From: Hirsutella rhossiliensis
Taxonomy: Eukaryota > Ascomycota > Sordariomycetes > Hypocreales > Ophiocordycipitaceae
DNA length: 64,000 nucleotides
Assembly: GCF_020360975.1 (NCBI RefSeq)
Contig: NW_025408667.1
Coordinates: forward strand, 1,240,001-1,304,000
Direction of reading: 5' to 3'
The position numbers and the translations under genes are program-made. Under the pieces are notes generated by a model. It saw only the letters and a program-made list of their open reading frames with translations. It was not told where the DNA came from and did not search any database. This document shows, piece by piece, positions 32,852 through 44,572 of this stretch. Position 1 is the stretch's first letter, and every line of letters starts with the position of its first letter.

Positions 32852-35800
32852 CTAAGCACTCGGCGGCGGGAGCGCACTGCCCTTGTCCCCAGCGTCGGCC
32901 GCCGAGTCAGGCTTGGCGCCCGCCAGCTTGTCCATGCCCGAGACGCCGCTGTCTGACTCGCCGAATATCCCCAGGCCGTTGGTCTTCTTGACACTCCGGG
33001 CTTTGTGTTCCTCCTCGTTGGCCTCCTCGAGGTTCATCAGCGCCGGGGGCCGATGACGCATCTGCTTTGCTTTGGCGAGGGAAATCGTCTTTTGTTGGTA
33101 GGTGCTTGTGATAGGCTGCGTGTCGTCCCGGTCGATGGTCGCCTTCATCAGCGCACCCATCCATAAGCGCCCTTGGTTCAGATTCGGTACGGCAAAGTAG
33201 TGCACCGTCGGCTTGGTGAAGTTGACGGCTCTCGAAAGCCCGGCGCGCGGGGGTATCAACTTGAAGATGAATGGCGAGTCGTCGCCCTTGTCCAAGCCGG
33301 GGGAATTGCCGCTGCTCTGCGAAATGTTGGCTATAGGGATGCTCGGCCCGCCCACAGCACCCGTTATCGTTGCGTGAAGGCCAGTCAGCTTCTCGTTGCT
33401 GGCCGGAAGCACGCGATGAAACGAAATGTCGATGAGGCCCTTTTCCTGGTCATCATCCTCTGAGTAGTAGTACGCTAGTCGTCGGCCCTTGAGAACGAAC
33501 AGCCGTGGTTTCCATGTCGTCATCAGATTCGAGCTCTTCTTGCTCATCCAACCGTAGTAGTCGGCGCTTTTTTTGGCTTCCAGTGGGGGGATGTTCAGAA
33601 GTCCGCGAGTGTAGGCGCTTGTTTCCTTCTTGCCCTTCTTCTTGTTCGCTTTGCTTGCAGACGTAGCCGCTGTGCTCGAGCTCTTGCCTGTGTTCGGAGA
33701 TTCCAAGTCGAGACTCGGACCGACGGATGGAGTGCTGGAACCTGTCCGAGCAGGCGAGTCCAGAGACGGCTCTTTCAGCGCCGGGTCGGCCAATTCAGAT
33801 TCTTTTTGGCGGTTGCCGACCAGCCTATCCGAGATGGCGCGTTTTCCCGGGCGCGCCTTGCCGAGCGGCTTGTTGACGACACTCGAGAACCAGTCAGAAT
33901 GGAACCCTGGATGTCTCGCTGCTGTCGGAGATGGGAGCGATCGGCCCGAGCCTGACCCAGGTTCAAGATGAGTGACGGTCGGCGACGGCCCGTCCTTGGC
34001 CGGGGGAAGGGGACGCCCAGACTCGGCAGTATTGGTCGACGCGGTTCTCCTATGGCTCGTCGCCTGAACCCCGTAGTATTTCTGAATGGCCGAAGACGGG
34101 GGTCCGTCTCGGAACGAGTCGACGCTGCCGAACCTGGAATGCTTGGAGAGCGCCGTTGCACTTCGCACCCTCTGTTCCTCCGTGTAGCTCGACTTTTTCG
34201 AGTGGCTCGCTCCGTCCCGCTTCCTCAAGACGTTGCGTTTCCGTCCATCCACCTCGGTGCCAGAGAAGTATCCGCGGTCCAAGTCCACGGCCGAGTCCTG
34301 CAACATGTCTGGATCTGAGCCTCCCACCATGTCATTGAGGCCCGCCGACGAGAGGGGACGCGGCGACGATTGCGAGAAGGCGCTGCCGAGAGTCCAGTTC
34401 CGGTCGAAGGATGGCTGCTTCTTGTGTGTACCGTCGGCGTCAGCGCTGCTTCTGTTGGTGTTAAGGGCAGGCACGAAAGTGCCCAGGTTGGTGCCGGAAA
34501 GTCGGAAGTCGGTTGACGAATGGCGGCGCGAGTGGTTCAGTTCCCTAATGGATGCAGCCGAAGGCCGCCGCGTATGAACGGCGAGGGTCGGGCTGTCGCG
34601 AGCCGCCTGAGAGGAAACCGGGCTGTGGAGCGCGGCCGGCGATGGTCTTGGCGTCTGTGTCGTGGAGAGGCGGCGCGTGTGCACCGACATTGGCCGATTC
34701 AGTATGGGGCTCGTAAGCGTGTTGTTGCGACTCCTGGTCCGCTTGGCATCATCAGAAGCCACTTCGCCGTCGTATGTTTGGGATGTCTTCCGCGTCGAGA
34801 TCCCTTGGCTGTTGACCTCGTCCTGTAGTGCCTTGATTTTGTGCCACGTCTTCAGGCGCCTGCCGACGGACCCCAGATCAAAGGCTTTGATGAACAAGGA
34901 GCTCTGGTCCATGCCCAAAAGTACTTCTCCAGAGATCTCCTGATCCCTGAACACCTCACAATGATGTTTCTCGACGCCGGCCGTGAACAGGAACTCGGCA
35001 ACGTCTTCGGGATTCCAAGCTTCCACCTCGGCGCGAGTGTGAACTTGGTCTTCCTCTTCGTCCGTCTCCTCACCTTGAATGTAGGACATCCTCTGGTCGA
35101 GCGGGGCGCTATACTCGCTGCCTGAATCGGTTGGTGCCCGAAGCGCTCCGTTGCTCGAGGGAGATCTCAAGTCGGTGATGTGCTCATTGATGACGTTGAG
35201 AGTCTCGTTGAGCACTTGGCTATCCTGGCTCGGATTGTTGAGCCGCCCTAGGTCGGATGACGGGGTGATGGGGCTGGTGACACTGGAACCCATCGATGGG
35301 TCGAGCTTTGACGAGTTGAGGGGCAATGAGACTGGCATCTCCCCAGCCTTGCTTGCCGATGGAGACGCGGAAGGATCGCTTGTTAGATTCGGGGAGGCAC
35401 TGGCGACCGAGGCGGGATCAGTATCGTGGTTTACCTCCGCAACGGGAGGGAGCGGCTTTGAGGGCGTAAACGTGGTTGCGGAGTTTGGAGCCGGCCGCGT
35501 GTACACTGGGGAGGGTTAGCAGATGTAGCAGGGCGCATCCAAGGATGTGGAAAGGCCGACCTTCGGGGAAGAGTCCAGTGTTGTTGTTGACGAGATGGCG
35601 GCCGAGAAACCATCCATCGCCAAATTCGTCATCCCGCTCGATCAACTCGACTCGGTCTCCCTTGGCTAGGCTCAGCTCATCGGAGCTGCGGGCCTGGAAG
35701 TCATCTGCAGGCGTAGGCAGGTCAGCAAGTGGCGACTCTCCTGGCCGCGCGCATGCTAAAGGGTGCATTCGGCGGAAGCGGAACAAGGCAGGAGTGTAGT

Positions 35801-35900
35801 GCCGACGAGAGCGAAGGAACAGTCAAGACTCACGTATCACGATCAAGGCGTCCCCAATCTCGGGCCTTGCCTGACTCTCGGTGGGACTTCTTGAAGCCAT
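32852..35900 (-). CDS. Boi1/Boi2/Pob1-like SH3-SAM-PH polarity scaffold
   Basis: A cortical scaffold linking Cdc42, exocyst and actin machinery during polarised growth. Exons are 35900-35834, 35704-35561 and 35505-32852 (954 residues). The introns (GTGAGT...TGCAG, GTCGGC...CCCAG) join cleanly into an SH3 domain at about residues 17-73, including ALIVIHDFQARSSDELSL, GDGWFLGR and NTGLFPEVY. A SAM domain lies near 233-300 (WNPEDVAEFLFTAGVEKHHCEVF). A long serine-rich disordered stretch is followed by a PH domain near 728-875 (YYGWMSKKSSNLMTTWKPRLFVL) with a long internal loop. This order and spacing are those of Boi1/Boi2 and S. pombe Pob1. In Boi proteins the PH domain binds acidic lipids and Cdc42. 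Confidence 0.9.
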
Positions 35901-37020
35901 CGGGCCGTTCGGTGTGTCGCGGAATGGGAAGAGCGGTCGGCGGAGGGGTCGTGCCAACAGACGATGGCGGCGGCTTTGCCTCACGCCGTGGGCTCAGCTG
36001 GCGGGAAAACGAGAAGCGCTTCGTGAATGCTGACGAGGCACAGAGCGGCGGGCGGCGGAAGCAGCTTTTCTGATCATTAATGCGAGACTTGTTGCTCCTG
36101 CGCGACGACAGCGAGCGGCGCCATCAGGTCCGAAACGTGCGGCAGAGTCGCGATGAGTTTGGGTTCGTGCAGAGTCGGGCTCGGGCTGCGAATGGACAGA
36201 TGTCGGTACGGCGGCGGTGTGCCGTCGGCGTCGGTCTCACAAATGGGAAGGCTTCTCGATGGAGGAGGTTGGCTGGTAGACTTGGCAGGGCAAGGGCGGA
36301 TGGGGGAGGCTTGTGATTACCTAAAGCATTGTGCTGTTGACGTCTTCAGGTACTTCGTCATGAGGAGGCTGGTGGTAAAGGAAGGGACCCGAGAAGCACT
36401 CGATCGAGAACAGCTTTCCCACCTTTCTGCCAGACGGCTAGAGTAGTTTACAGGTACTCTGGGAGTACCGTTCTGCATCCAATCTCCACGAATCCACCAG
36501 GCTGGCATGGTGGCATCCTGTGCATATCGGGCCTAGCGCCGCTCTTGTGAGAGACCGCCCGCCTGTTGGCCTGACCAAGCGGGACCCAACCTGTTTGCTG
36601 ACGAAGCATTAGGCACTCGTCAGCGGTGATGATGCACGGGCAGACGCCGGTCTGCAAACTCTTCCTCGCCTTTGCGATTAGCTTGTCCCGCACTTGGCCG
36701 TCATCTTGCCCTCCGGCTCTCATGCTCCGTACCTTACCATCGACAATGCTTGGGGCTTCGAGGCGCAAGTCGCAGGCACAGTCAACGGCTCGACGACGCA
36801 TAATGGAACGACCTCAGACGGCGCTTTCCTCGCCGGCCAAGGGAACCTGACATGACTACCAATAATGAGGGACTGCTAATTACTGGTTTAGACGGTGGAC
36901 TGTCATTGTTATGTCTATCCTCTACCAATGGGCACACCTTTCCGACATCTAGTGAGTCGGCCGCAGACCTCGACCAAAGCTCAGACGTCTATGCGCTCTG
37001 TCCTCAGCATATCTTGCGCC
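35901..37020. other. Upstream region of the Boi-like gene
   Basis: About 1.1 kb with no supportable gene. A 117-codon minus-strand frame starting with ATG at 36801 has no recognisable family and is not called. Confidence 0.45.
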
Positions 37021-37766
37021 TCAACGAGTGCAAACTTGGTTGCTCGACAAAGGTTCGCCCTGCAGCTTGGACCTGATCAAGTCTTCGCGTGCCTTGCATA
37101 GCTGCTGAGCGAGGTTGATGCGCCTGGACAAGACGCCGTTCATGTTAGCGGCGCCAGTAACGACAATGATGTTGACAGTTTCCGCCACGGCCGTCTGCAG
37201 GTGTTGAAGGTCTTGGGTCCCACAAAGGAGGTCCCGCCGTGCCGCGCCTTGACCTCGGCGTCCACCAAGCGCAGCATGTAATTCATGTTCTGCTCAAGCC
37301 ACGATGCGTTCTCGGCCGTGGCTCCTTTGTTCTTCCAAACCGAGTCCATTGCGTGGGCGCGCTCACTGTAGGTCAAAGTGCCAGAGCCGGTGGGGAGGGG
37401 GTTGCGATTCGCAACGCAGTCGAACGGGGGCAGGGTCACCACTCCACGCTTGGGGACGTGATACTGGTCCTTCTCACGCGCTGTCATGGACGCAAGGTCG
37501 ACCTTTTCCAGTTGAACCAGACGTTTGTGGGACAGGACACAGCCCGCGTGGCCGCGGCAAGGCTCTTTCCATCTTGTACGACTTTGGCGAGCGCCTCCAT
37601 CTTGCGAACCGTAGTGTCGAGATTATCAGTCAAGTCCGGCAAGGGGGGGCTTGACTTGGTCCGGCACCATATTGAAACCAACCTCTGCGGTCGCGTAGGG
37701 ATTGTATCCAAGCATTCCCGCGTGGAGACGATCTTCGCCGGCTGCGGCCATTGTGCAGAAACTCAT
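37021..37766 (-). pseudogene. Frameshifted hypothetical gene, family not recognised
   Basis: Three overlapping minus-strand frames read as pieces of one protein of about 245 residues. The likely start is at 37766 or 37751 (MAAAGEDRLHAGMLGYNPYA). The frame changes at a seven-C run near 37645, at AAAAGG near 37500 and at GGGACCC near 37215, and the final frame ends at the TGA at 37021. The pieces contain SLAAATRAVSCPTNVWFN, GTLTYSERAHAMDSVWKNKG and a C-terminal TVNIIVVTGAANMNGVL, which look coding-like in composition. All shifts are single-base and sit in short homopolymers, so either a recent pseudogene or read errors would explain them. I cannot name a family. Confidence 0.45.
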
Positions 37767-39321
37767 TGAAGAGTATCGAGTGTGGTGGGTGGCCCGCTTG
37801 TGCGTGTCATGGTTAGGGCAAGCGGTTGGGATTTCTCCGTGGAAAAGACTTGGGCGGCCTATGAATCTCGTCGACTTGCCCCGCGAGGCTCGTTGTTGAC
37901 CTGGCCCGGTGAATATTGTCGAGCCAACGGTGACGGACCACCGGAGTGGGTGACTACCTAATTTGCTCTGTGGATCTGCATGTGCTGGACATGCGTATAG
38001 CGAGCGAGCGGCACGTGGCAGGGAACCCGAAGTGGGTTCAAGCGTTGTTTGCTTATTAGGTAGCCCACCGACCGGGAACAAGGTCTGTGCCGCGTACTCC
38101 GCCAAATATGCCAGCATAAATAATCCAAAGACACCTCCCTGTGCAAGCAGACTGTTTGGTGGGTAAAGCCCGAGCCGCGCTTAGGACTCAAACCCATCGA
38201 GGTCACATCCCTCCTCTCAGGTCGTTTGGCGCCTGCGATATGCAATGCAAGCAAGCTTTTATCAGAAAAGACTGGGGCTGAGCAAACGGCAGGGGTGCGC
38301 TGGTTGCGGAACCGGGGTTTGAGCATCGCTGTGCATGAGATAGTGGTTCATGGCCGACAGCGGGGTACTTTGCATGTACAAGCGCGCCACAGGCTTGGAC
38401 CTTCCCCTTTTCCCACGCACTCGTAGAGGGGGAAGGCACGCTCTCGTTGGCGCCAAGTACTCGGTCCGTACTCGGTCCGTACTCGATATCGTGGCCGCCT
38501 CGTTGGTGGAAGGGCATCAGCATCCGGACTGCATTTGGTGCCACAAGGCCAGGCAGGCAAACAGGTAATATTGGAAATTTATCTGCCCCTGTGCCCCTTT
38601 CTTGCTGTACAGTACCGGTAACGTGCTGCATCATACAGTACAGTCCTGTACAGTGACGTACCGTACCTTCCTGTGTACTGTGCAGTACCTGTCAAAGCCG
38701 CCGTCGGCCTCGCGCCTGGCCAAGGCGACAGGAACAGCCCTGCCGTCCTTTCTGGGGCTCCTTTCTGGGGCTCCTCTCTGGGGCTCCTCTCTGGGGCTCC
38801 TCTCCCGACCTCCCGACCTTGGTCAAGGCCGAGACAGCACGCTCTAAAACTCCCTACGTGCGCCCTCGTTCTTCCCCTCCCCATCTCTCATCTCCCGCTG
38901 GAGAACTCCCGCTGGAGAGAAGGAGAGAAGGCCTAGCGGCTCAGGAGCGAGGCCGTTCCCCTGTCAAGCCACTCCGTCGCGGCTGCGGCCTAGGCCGGGC
39001 CTGGTGGGTTTCGCGCTAACAGGTAAGTTACCATATATCCCGACCGGATCCTCGCCGCAACAGGCGAGCTGCAACGCTCTCGTCGATTTGCCGGGCCGTC
39101 GCACGCGTGCTCTGTGGATGTGTGCAGCCATTATCTTTGGGCCTGCCACCGCTCGTCTTCCTGACCGCTCAAGCAGACGAGAACCTCGGCCGACACCGAC
39201 ACAAGTGCACGCCTCGAGTGCACGAAATGGACTGCCGCCCTTCCTTGCCACGACGACTCGCGACAGCTACATGCCGCCGCCGGCCAGCAAGTGTCGGCCC
39301 CGGACGGCGACTGCCCCCGAC
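37767..39321. other. Upstream region of the SP-RING gene, repeat-rich
   Basis: About 1.5 kb. It contains the 13-bp tandem repeat listed separately, a GTACAGTAC copy at 38607-38615 amid other GTAC words, a doubled CGGTCCGTACT near 38460-38480, and a strong 5' splice site CAG/GTAAGT near 39020 that may begin a 5'-UTR intron of the SP-RING gene. Confidence 0.5.
38752..38803. repeat. 13-bp tandem repeat, four copies
   Basis: CTGGGGCTCCTTT followed by three exact copies of CTGGGGCTCCTCT. It lies about 520 bp before the SP-RING start codon. Confidence 0.9.
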
Positions 39322-42300
39322 ATGCATCAGCCCATCGACAGGAGCAACGAGACCGCTCGAGCGTTTCTTGGCGGGCGACGGCCGTTGTGGATGGCCACGG
39401 TGTCAAGTGCCCGTCACAACGCCTCTGGCACCGAGTCTCGGCCGCGAACCCTCCCAGCCACCGCCAACCCAACCTCTCCCCCACAAGGCTCACTGCCTGC
39501 GCATTCGCGCACGCCTTCGCTGCCTGGCGCCAAGCACAACGGCGCCAAGTCGAGGCAAGTGCTGTTCCCCCGTGACCTCGTCGCTGCTCACGGGATGCCG
39601 TGCTCTCCTCCCTACACTCCTCGGAACCCCCCCTGACCACCGGGCTCTGTGTGTAACTGACTTGAATCACAGCGCTGCCAGCGTCTTTCCTTCGCCTGCT
39701 CCCTCCGGCGAATCCAGCCCAAATATTTCCACACCCGTCTTAGCACAGAGTGCCAGCCGTCCGACCCAGCTTCCTCTAGGCTCCGACACGGCCGACTGTT
39801 TCCCGCAATCACAGGTTTCATCTCCAACCTCTCACAACGTCCTGTCGTGCGAACCGGCCGGAGATGCACTCATTCCTTCGCAAGATCCCGAGAACAGCTC
39901 TCGAGCGGCCGGCCACACGACTGACAAAAGCCTTGACCTTGCTCAGCCGCAAGCCGCACTTGACGCCGGCTCAGACAGCCTTGCGACGCCGCCAGGACAT
40001 CAAGATCTAGGCCAGCTCACGGCTGCATCGACAGCGACTAAGCGCACGGCGACTCAAGTATCCTCAGCTCAAGCCGAAGCGACGCCTGGGGGCGGCGATG
40101 GCCTTGAGTCTTCCACCCAACACGCGAAACGACGTCGAGGTGGCGATATGCAACTTGAACCCGCCAGCGCCCCCATTTTGCCCGATGCATCGTCCTTTTC
40201 GCACCAGTTGGTTCTCATGGTTCAAGACCGCCTTCGAGCTTTTGGCGGCTTTCACTCCCTCGACCCGGCTCGAGAGAAGCCGCGGTATAAGCTACTCTGC
40301 GATGCCTGTGTCAAAGGCGATCTCTTCTACATCATCTTCCACCAGCTATTCTGCCTCTGGTCCACCAACAGAGAGGTTGCCTATACATGGCTAGTGCCTG
40401 AGCGAGCAGTCGTCGACTCGGTCTTCGGTCTGCTGCTCCAGGTCCTGAGAAGAAATTCAGATCTGCCGGCAATCCACCTCCACTGGTTCGCGTCATTCCC
40501 CCTCGGTTTCAAGGATGTTGCAGGCTTCGTCCCGCGTCGTCAGATTCATGACGTCCTCTCCCAGATCAACTTTTTTCTACAGCACTTCGTCACCGGCTGG
40601 GGGCGTGTCCTCGCCAACATTGACGAAAGGAGGTATCCGCCTCTGGTCTGCGAGTTTCAGAGCGTCTTGATGTGCACGTCTCCCGTGCTGCAATGGGTAC
40701 TTTTCACTTCGAGTCGCAGGAGACTTGGCATCGAAGATGTGGCGGCGTACGAGCTATATCGCCTCTTCACAACGGATCGCAACAACGAGTCTCGCCACGG
40801 CAACGGCAGTGCTGAGTCTGTTCGAGTGCGCACTGCAATAGTGGAAAGATACAGAGCACTGGTTGCTCAGGGGTGCGGCAAGTCACCCCTGCTGTGCCAT
40901 CTTTTCGAGGCTTGTTAGCTGATGCATTCTACTTTAGGTCCTGCCCCAACTCCCAGGCCCTCTTCGCAAGCATTTGTGCAGTCGTCCCCGAACACGGGGA
41001 GTGTCCTGTACCCCGCCACATGGGCCCGTCCGACGACTCGTCCGACGACGTGTCCTTCGGCCATGTTCACGTCTCCGTCTTCCAACGCGTTCGCGTACCC
41101 CGCGCACCCCAGTTTCAACAACGACAGCAGCCACGGCAATGCATACGACACTAGATTCTTCTCGCCCTACCATGCAGACGCCCAGGCTGCTGTCGATGTG
41201 AATCAAGGCAACAGACAAGCCATGATGTCGGGGGCCCCGTCACACCCAGGACCCGGTGGCACATTCGCGGCCGGTCAGCTCAACTCACCAAACGCCACTG
41301 GTCTTGGGCAGCCGGCTGCTGCATTCTCTGCGCCCATGCCGACAGGCCAAGTCCTTTCGGCAGCTGCACCGCATCTCGTATCGACCTGGCCAGCTGCGCA
41401 GCAGGACCCAGTGGCTACATGCCTGGCCATGCAGCGCCCTTCGTCAGATGCCCGGCTTGTCCCTCGAGCCAGGTTTGACGCGGCGCGGACGAGGGCTTCT
41501 CAAACCTTGGCGCCTCACCCGCAGCGGCAACAGGCTGCTCCAGTTCCTTGGCCGTCGGTTCTGGGTCGGCGACTCGACGTGCCACGTGCTGGTCCGCCAC
41601 CTTTCAACAGCCAGCGCCCTTCGGAAAGCCCAGTCGCGAGTCCCCCTGTATTGGGCGGCGGTCCCATACAGTCGACAAGGAGCCTTAACCATAGTCAGCA
41701 TCGAACTGTTCCACTACGCGAGCACGAGTTACCCCAGAGCGACTTGCAGTGTATCCAGAATGGTCTCCACCTCTGGTCTCTACGCAGCCCCAAGAGAGCC
41801 CCTTCAAGGCCTTGCACCCGGCGATTCTACCAATTCATGACTCATTTTGCCGTTGAACCCAAGGCTTTCGAGCCCCGGAAAGGCCTCCGAGAGTTGAAAT
41901 TTACCCTGTCCACAGTCGAACTCTCCAAGATGGTCCGAATATCTCGCACGAGCGAAGCATCGACAGCTCTCTATTCTAGTGGATCCCTCCGATATCGCCT
42001 CCGCCTTTGCAAACAGGATCGGGCCGTCCAACTAGTGCCGGCGACTGAATGGACAGTCTGCCCGAGCTTCTGGCCTGAACACATCTTTCTGGCATGCAAC
42101 GGGCAGCCCGTGCGGCCTCGGCGGCGCCAGCACTTTCAGCACGATGTCCCCATTGAGCTGAGTGACCTGGTTTGCCCCGGCGAAAACACCATCGAAATCA
42201 GTCTGCCGGAGTTTACGGCCAACATGGACAACTGCTCGACCTATTTCATGGGTGTCGAGGTTATCACTACTCTCGACTACGAAGCAGTGCGAGATCTTGT

Positions 42301-42817
42301 TGGGGCAAACGAGCATATCAGTGTCGACGAAACAATACGGGAGATCCAACGACGCTTGAAGCCAAGAGATTCTGACGACATCATTGTCGAAGACGACCAT
42401 ATTCGCGTGGCAGTGGCGGACCCTTTCAGTTCTTGTCAGTTTAAAACTCCTGTCCGAGGAGTAGACTGCAAGCACATTGAATGTTTCGATCTGGACATTT
42501 GGCTGCAAACTCGCTCGTGCAAGCCGTCGCAGGACCAAGCCGAGCCGAGCGTAATAGACTGTTGGAAATGCCCTATTTGCGCCCTCGACGCGAGGCCTGT
42601 CAGCCTCCGCGTCGACGACTTCTTTGCAGAGGTGCAAAGGCAACTAGCTCAGAGCGACGGAGTCGGCACCAAACATATCAGTATCAAGGCCGATGGAAGT
42701 TGGAACCGAATCCAGGAAGCCGACGAAGCCGAAACGAAAGCCCAGGGTCAGCCTGAAACGAAGGTGCCAAGCGCGGATTCGACTACTCAAACAGTTGTTA
42801 TCCTAGATGACGACTGA
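39322..42817 (+). CDS. SP-RING (MIZ) zinc-finger protein, SUMO E3 ligase-like
   Basis: A PIAS/Siz-type protein, probably a nuclear SUMO E3 ligase. Three exons are inferred: 39322-39548, 39673-40872 and 40957-42817 (1,095 residues). Two long open frames separated by one stop are thereby one gene. Splice sites are uncertain: intron 1 (weak GTCGAG, good CTGAC branch, CACAG) and intron 2 (GTGCGG...CCCAG). The N-terminal block NETARAFLGGRRPLWM resembles other fungal MIZ proteins. The middle has a conserved region (LLCDACVKGDLFYIIFHQLFCL). The SP-RING near the C-terminus reads GVDCKHIECFDLDIWL, then CWKCPIC, then LRVDDFF. The protein ends VVILDDD, a textbook SUMO-interacting motif. In-frame ATGs at 39271 and 39118 are alternative starts. 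Confidence 0.85.
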
Positions 42818-43275
42818 AACGCATCAGCCGCGGTGACGGGAATTTCGATGCGAGGGCAACCTTGGTGCTGGCGACTGGTAGGAAGGAATAATGAAATCAT
42901 GACATGACCAACGAATTATGGCGTTACGGATGGTTTCGTGCCGGCAGCATGCGCGGTATGCTGGCGTCGCTGGCTTTGAGCTTCATATGGGTAAAAGAGG
43001 ACAATGCACACGCATTATAGCCTTGGAGAGGCAGGACTAGTTGACACTGAAATTCATGGTGGAAACTTCACAAGCCGGTTGGGGTCTAGAGTAGCAGTAG
43101 CAGAGTTGTCGAAGAAGGGTTGCAAGGCTTTTGATCTCGCAGTGAAGCTTGCCGTGACGCTGTGGATTGTGGCGAGTTGACTTGGGAAGAATGAAGACCA
43201 GTCTCGAGGCCAAGGCTGCTGATTCGATAGAGCGGTCGCTTCCGGCACATGTATCGTAAAGATGGTTACAGATCG
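42818..43275. other. Convergent 3' region
   Basis: About 460 bp between the stops of the SP-RING and HAD genes; nothing recognisable. Confidence 0.6.
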
Positions 43276-44254
43276 TTATATCCTAGCTTTGGGTCCCGCC
43301 AATCTGGGGCTGTCGGGTTTCTTGGGATGCTGGCCCTCCAACTTCAGCCCTGTGACTTGCTCTAGCTTCTCGACTGCTTCGTATGTTTTTCCCAGGCGCA
43401 CCTTGATGGTTTCAAAGCCTTGGGCTCTGGCCTCTCTGAGATTCTCGCCAATGTCGTCGAGGAAGAGAATGTCGTGGGCTTGAATGCCAGCATCCCACCC
43501 TAACCGCCGTCCCCGCTCAGATTCGGCGCGTTCCCTGGCAAAGCGGTCGAGGGTGGCGACGGCGAGTCGATACATCTTGGGGTCCGGCTTGCGAATGCCT
43601 GCGTGGGCAGAGGAGATGAAGACATCAAACAGTTGCCGCAGAGAGTCGTTGAAGAAGTTGGTGCTGTGGAGCTTGTGGCCGGGAGGAAAGATGATAGTGT
43701 TGCTCAGAGCGCCGAGGATGTACTGACCGCCTTGCTTGAGGGTCTGCAAAGCCGGGTACATCCACGGGTCCGGGGCGTGGGAGCTGGACATCATCTTGTT
43801 GAACAGGCATTCTCCATCTAGGGTAGGTAGTGGAGGCAGCTCTCGGGGGGTGTTGGGGTTCCTGGCCTGCTCTCGTTGGCTAAAGGCCTTCCAGCGAGCC
43901 GAGTTGTGGAGGTCTTTGTTGAAGCCGTCAAAGAAGGCTTGATCCAAGGGGATCTCGCCTCTCTCGAGACGGTGCCAGAAACCAGAGGGGGCTGATTTCG
44001 AGATGGAATAGTTGATCCATCCTGGTGGGGCGCCCAGGCTGAGCTCGTAGTCTAGGATTGCCTGAAATGGTGAGACGACCTGGGGCGAGGCGTGTTAAGC
44101 AGAGAACGGAGACGGTCTCGAGCTCTAATCGACTTACACATACGCCCCCAATGTCGAAGAGGAGAACTTTGGGCTTCTTTTGACTCGCCATTTCAGCGTC
44201 TACGGCCTCGAGAATCTGGTCGACCAAGGGATCTTCAAAGCCCGAAAGCGACAT
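43276..44254 (-). CDS. HAD-superfamily hydrolase (soluble epoxide hydrolase N-terminal/ACAD10-like phosphatase)
   Basis: A cytosolic haloacid-dehalogenase-type hydrolase, probably a phosphatase. Exons are 44254-44138 and 44079-43276 (306 residues). The intron (GTAAGT...CCCAG) lies after VC in motif I. Motif I is LLFDIGGVC, with nucleophile Asp34. The cap contains WHRLERGEIPLDQAFFDGF. Motif II is ALSNT, motif III KPDPKMY and motif IV FLDDIGENL. The sEH-N/ACAD10 group shares the FDxGGV form of motif I, in which the usual second Asp is absent; here the position is Gly. An internal ATG at 44191 (MASQKKPKVLLFD) would give a shorter, equally sensible protein, and the upstream 21 codons look coding-like. 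The promoter is shared with ribosomal protein L5. Confidence 0.87.
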
Positions 44255-44572
44255 GAACAAAGATCTCTCACGGTGTGTTCGTCGTTGCTTCCATCGATGC
44301 CGTCCGCCGCTCGGCCTGGCCTTGTCCAGCAACGGCCAAAGAAATGCCGCAACAGAGACGGCTCCACCTGATTGGGCGATTCCGTAATACAGGCGAGGAG
44401 AGAGGAAGAACGACAAGCAGCGTCACGTGAGTCGTCCCCAACCCAGGTACCCGGAGTGGGGCTCGGCAGGCCACCGGCGGCCATTAGGGCTCGAAAAAAT
44501 CCCCCACCAGAATTTCGTCTTGCAATCACCACCACCAACTTTCTCAGCCGTCGTTGGCAAAACATCGTCACA
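44255..44572. promoter_or_regulatory. Bidirectional promoter (HAD / rpl5) with Cbf1- and Tbf1-like sites
   Basis: A 318-bp divergent promoter. CACGTG at 44424-44429 is a Cbf1-type E-box, and TTAGGGCT at 44484-44491 (AGCCCTAA on the other strand) resembles a Tbf1 site. The second lies 82 bp before the L5 ATG. Both factor types control ribosomal-protein genes in Candida-type yeasts; use here is inferred. Confidence 0.5.

Noticed and set aside
36448..36801. 117-codon minus-strand frame starting with ATG
   Set aside because: No recognisable motif or start context; length is within chance for this base composition.
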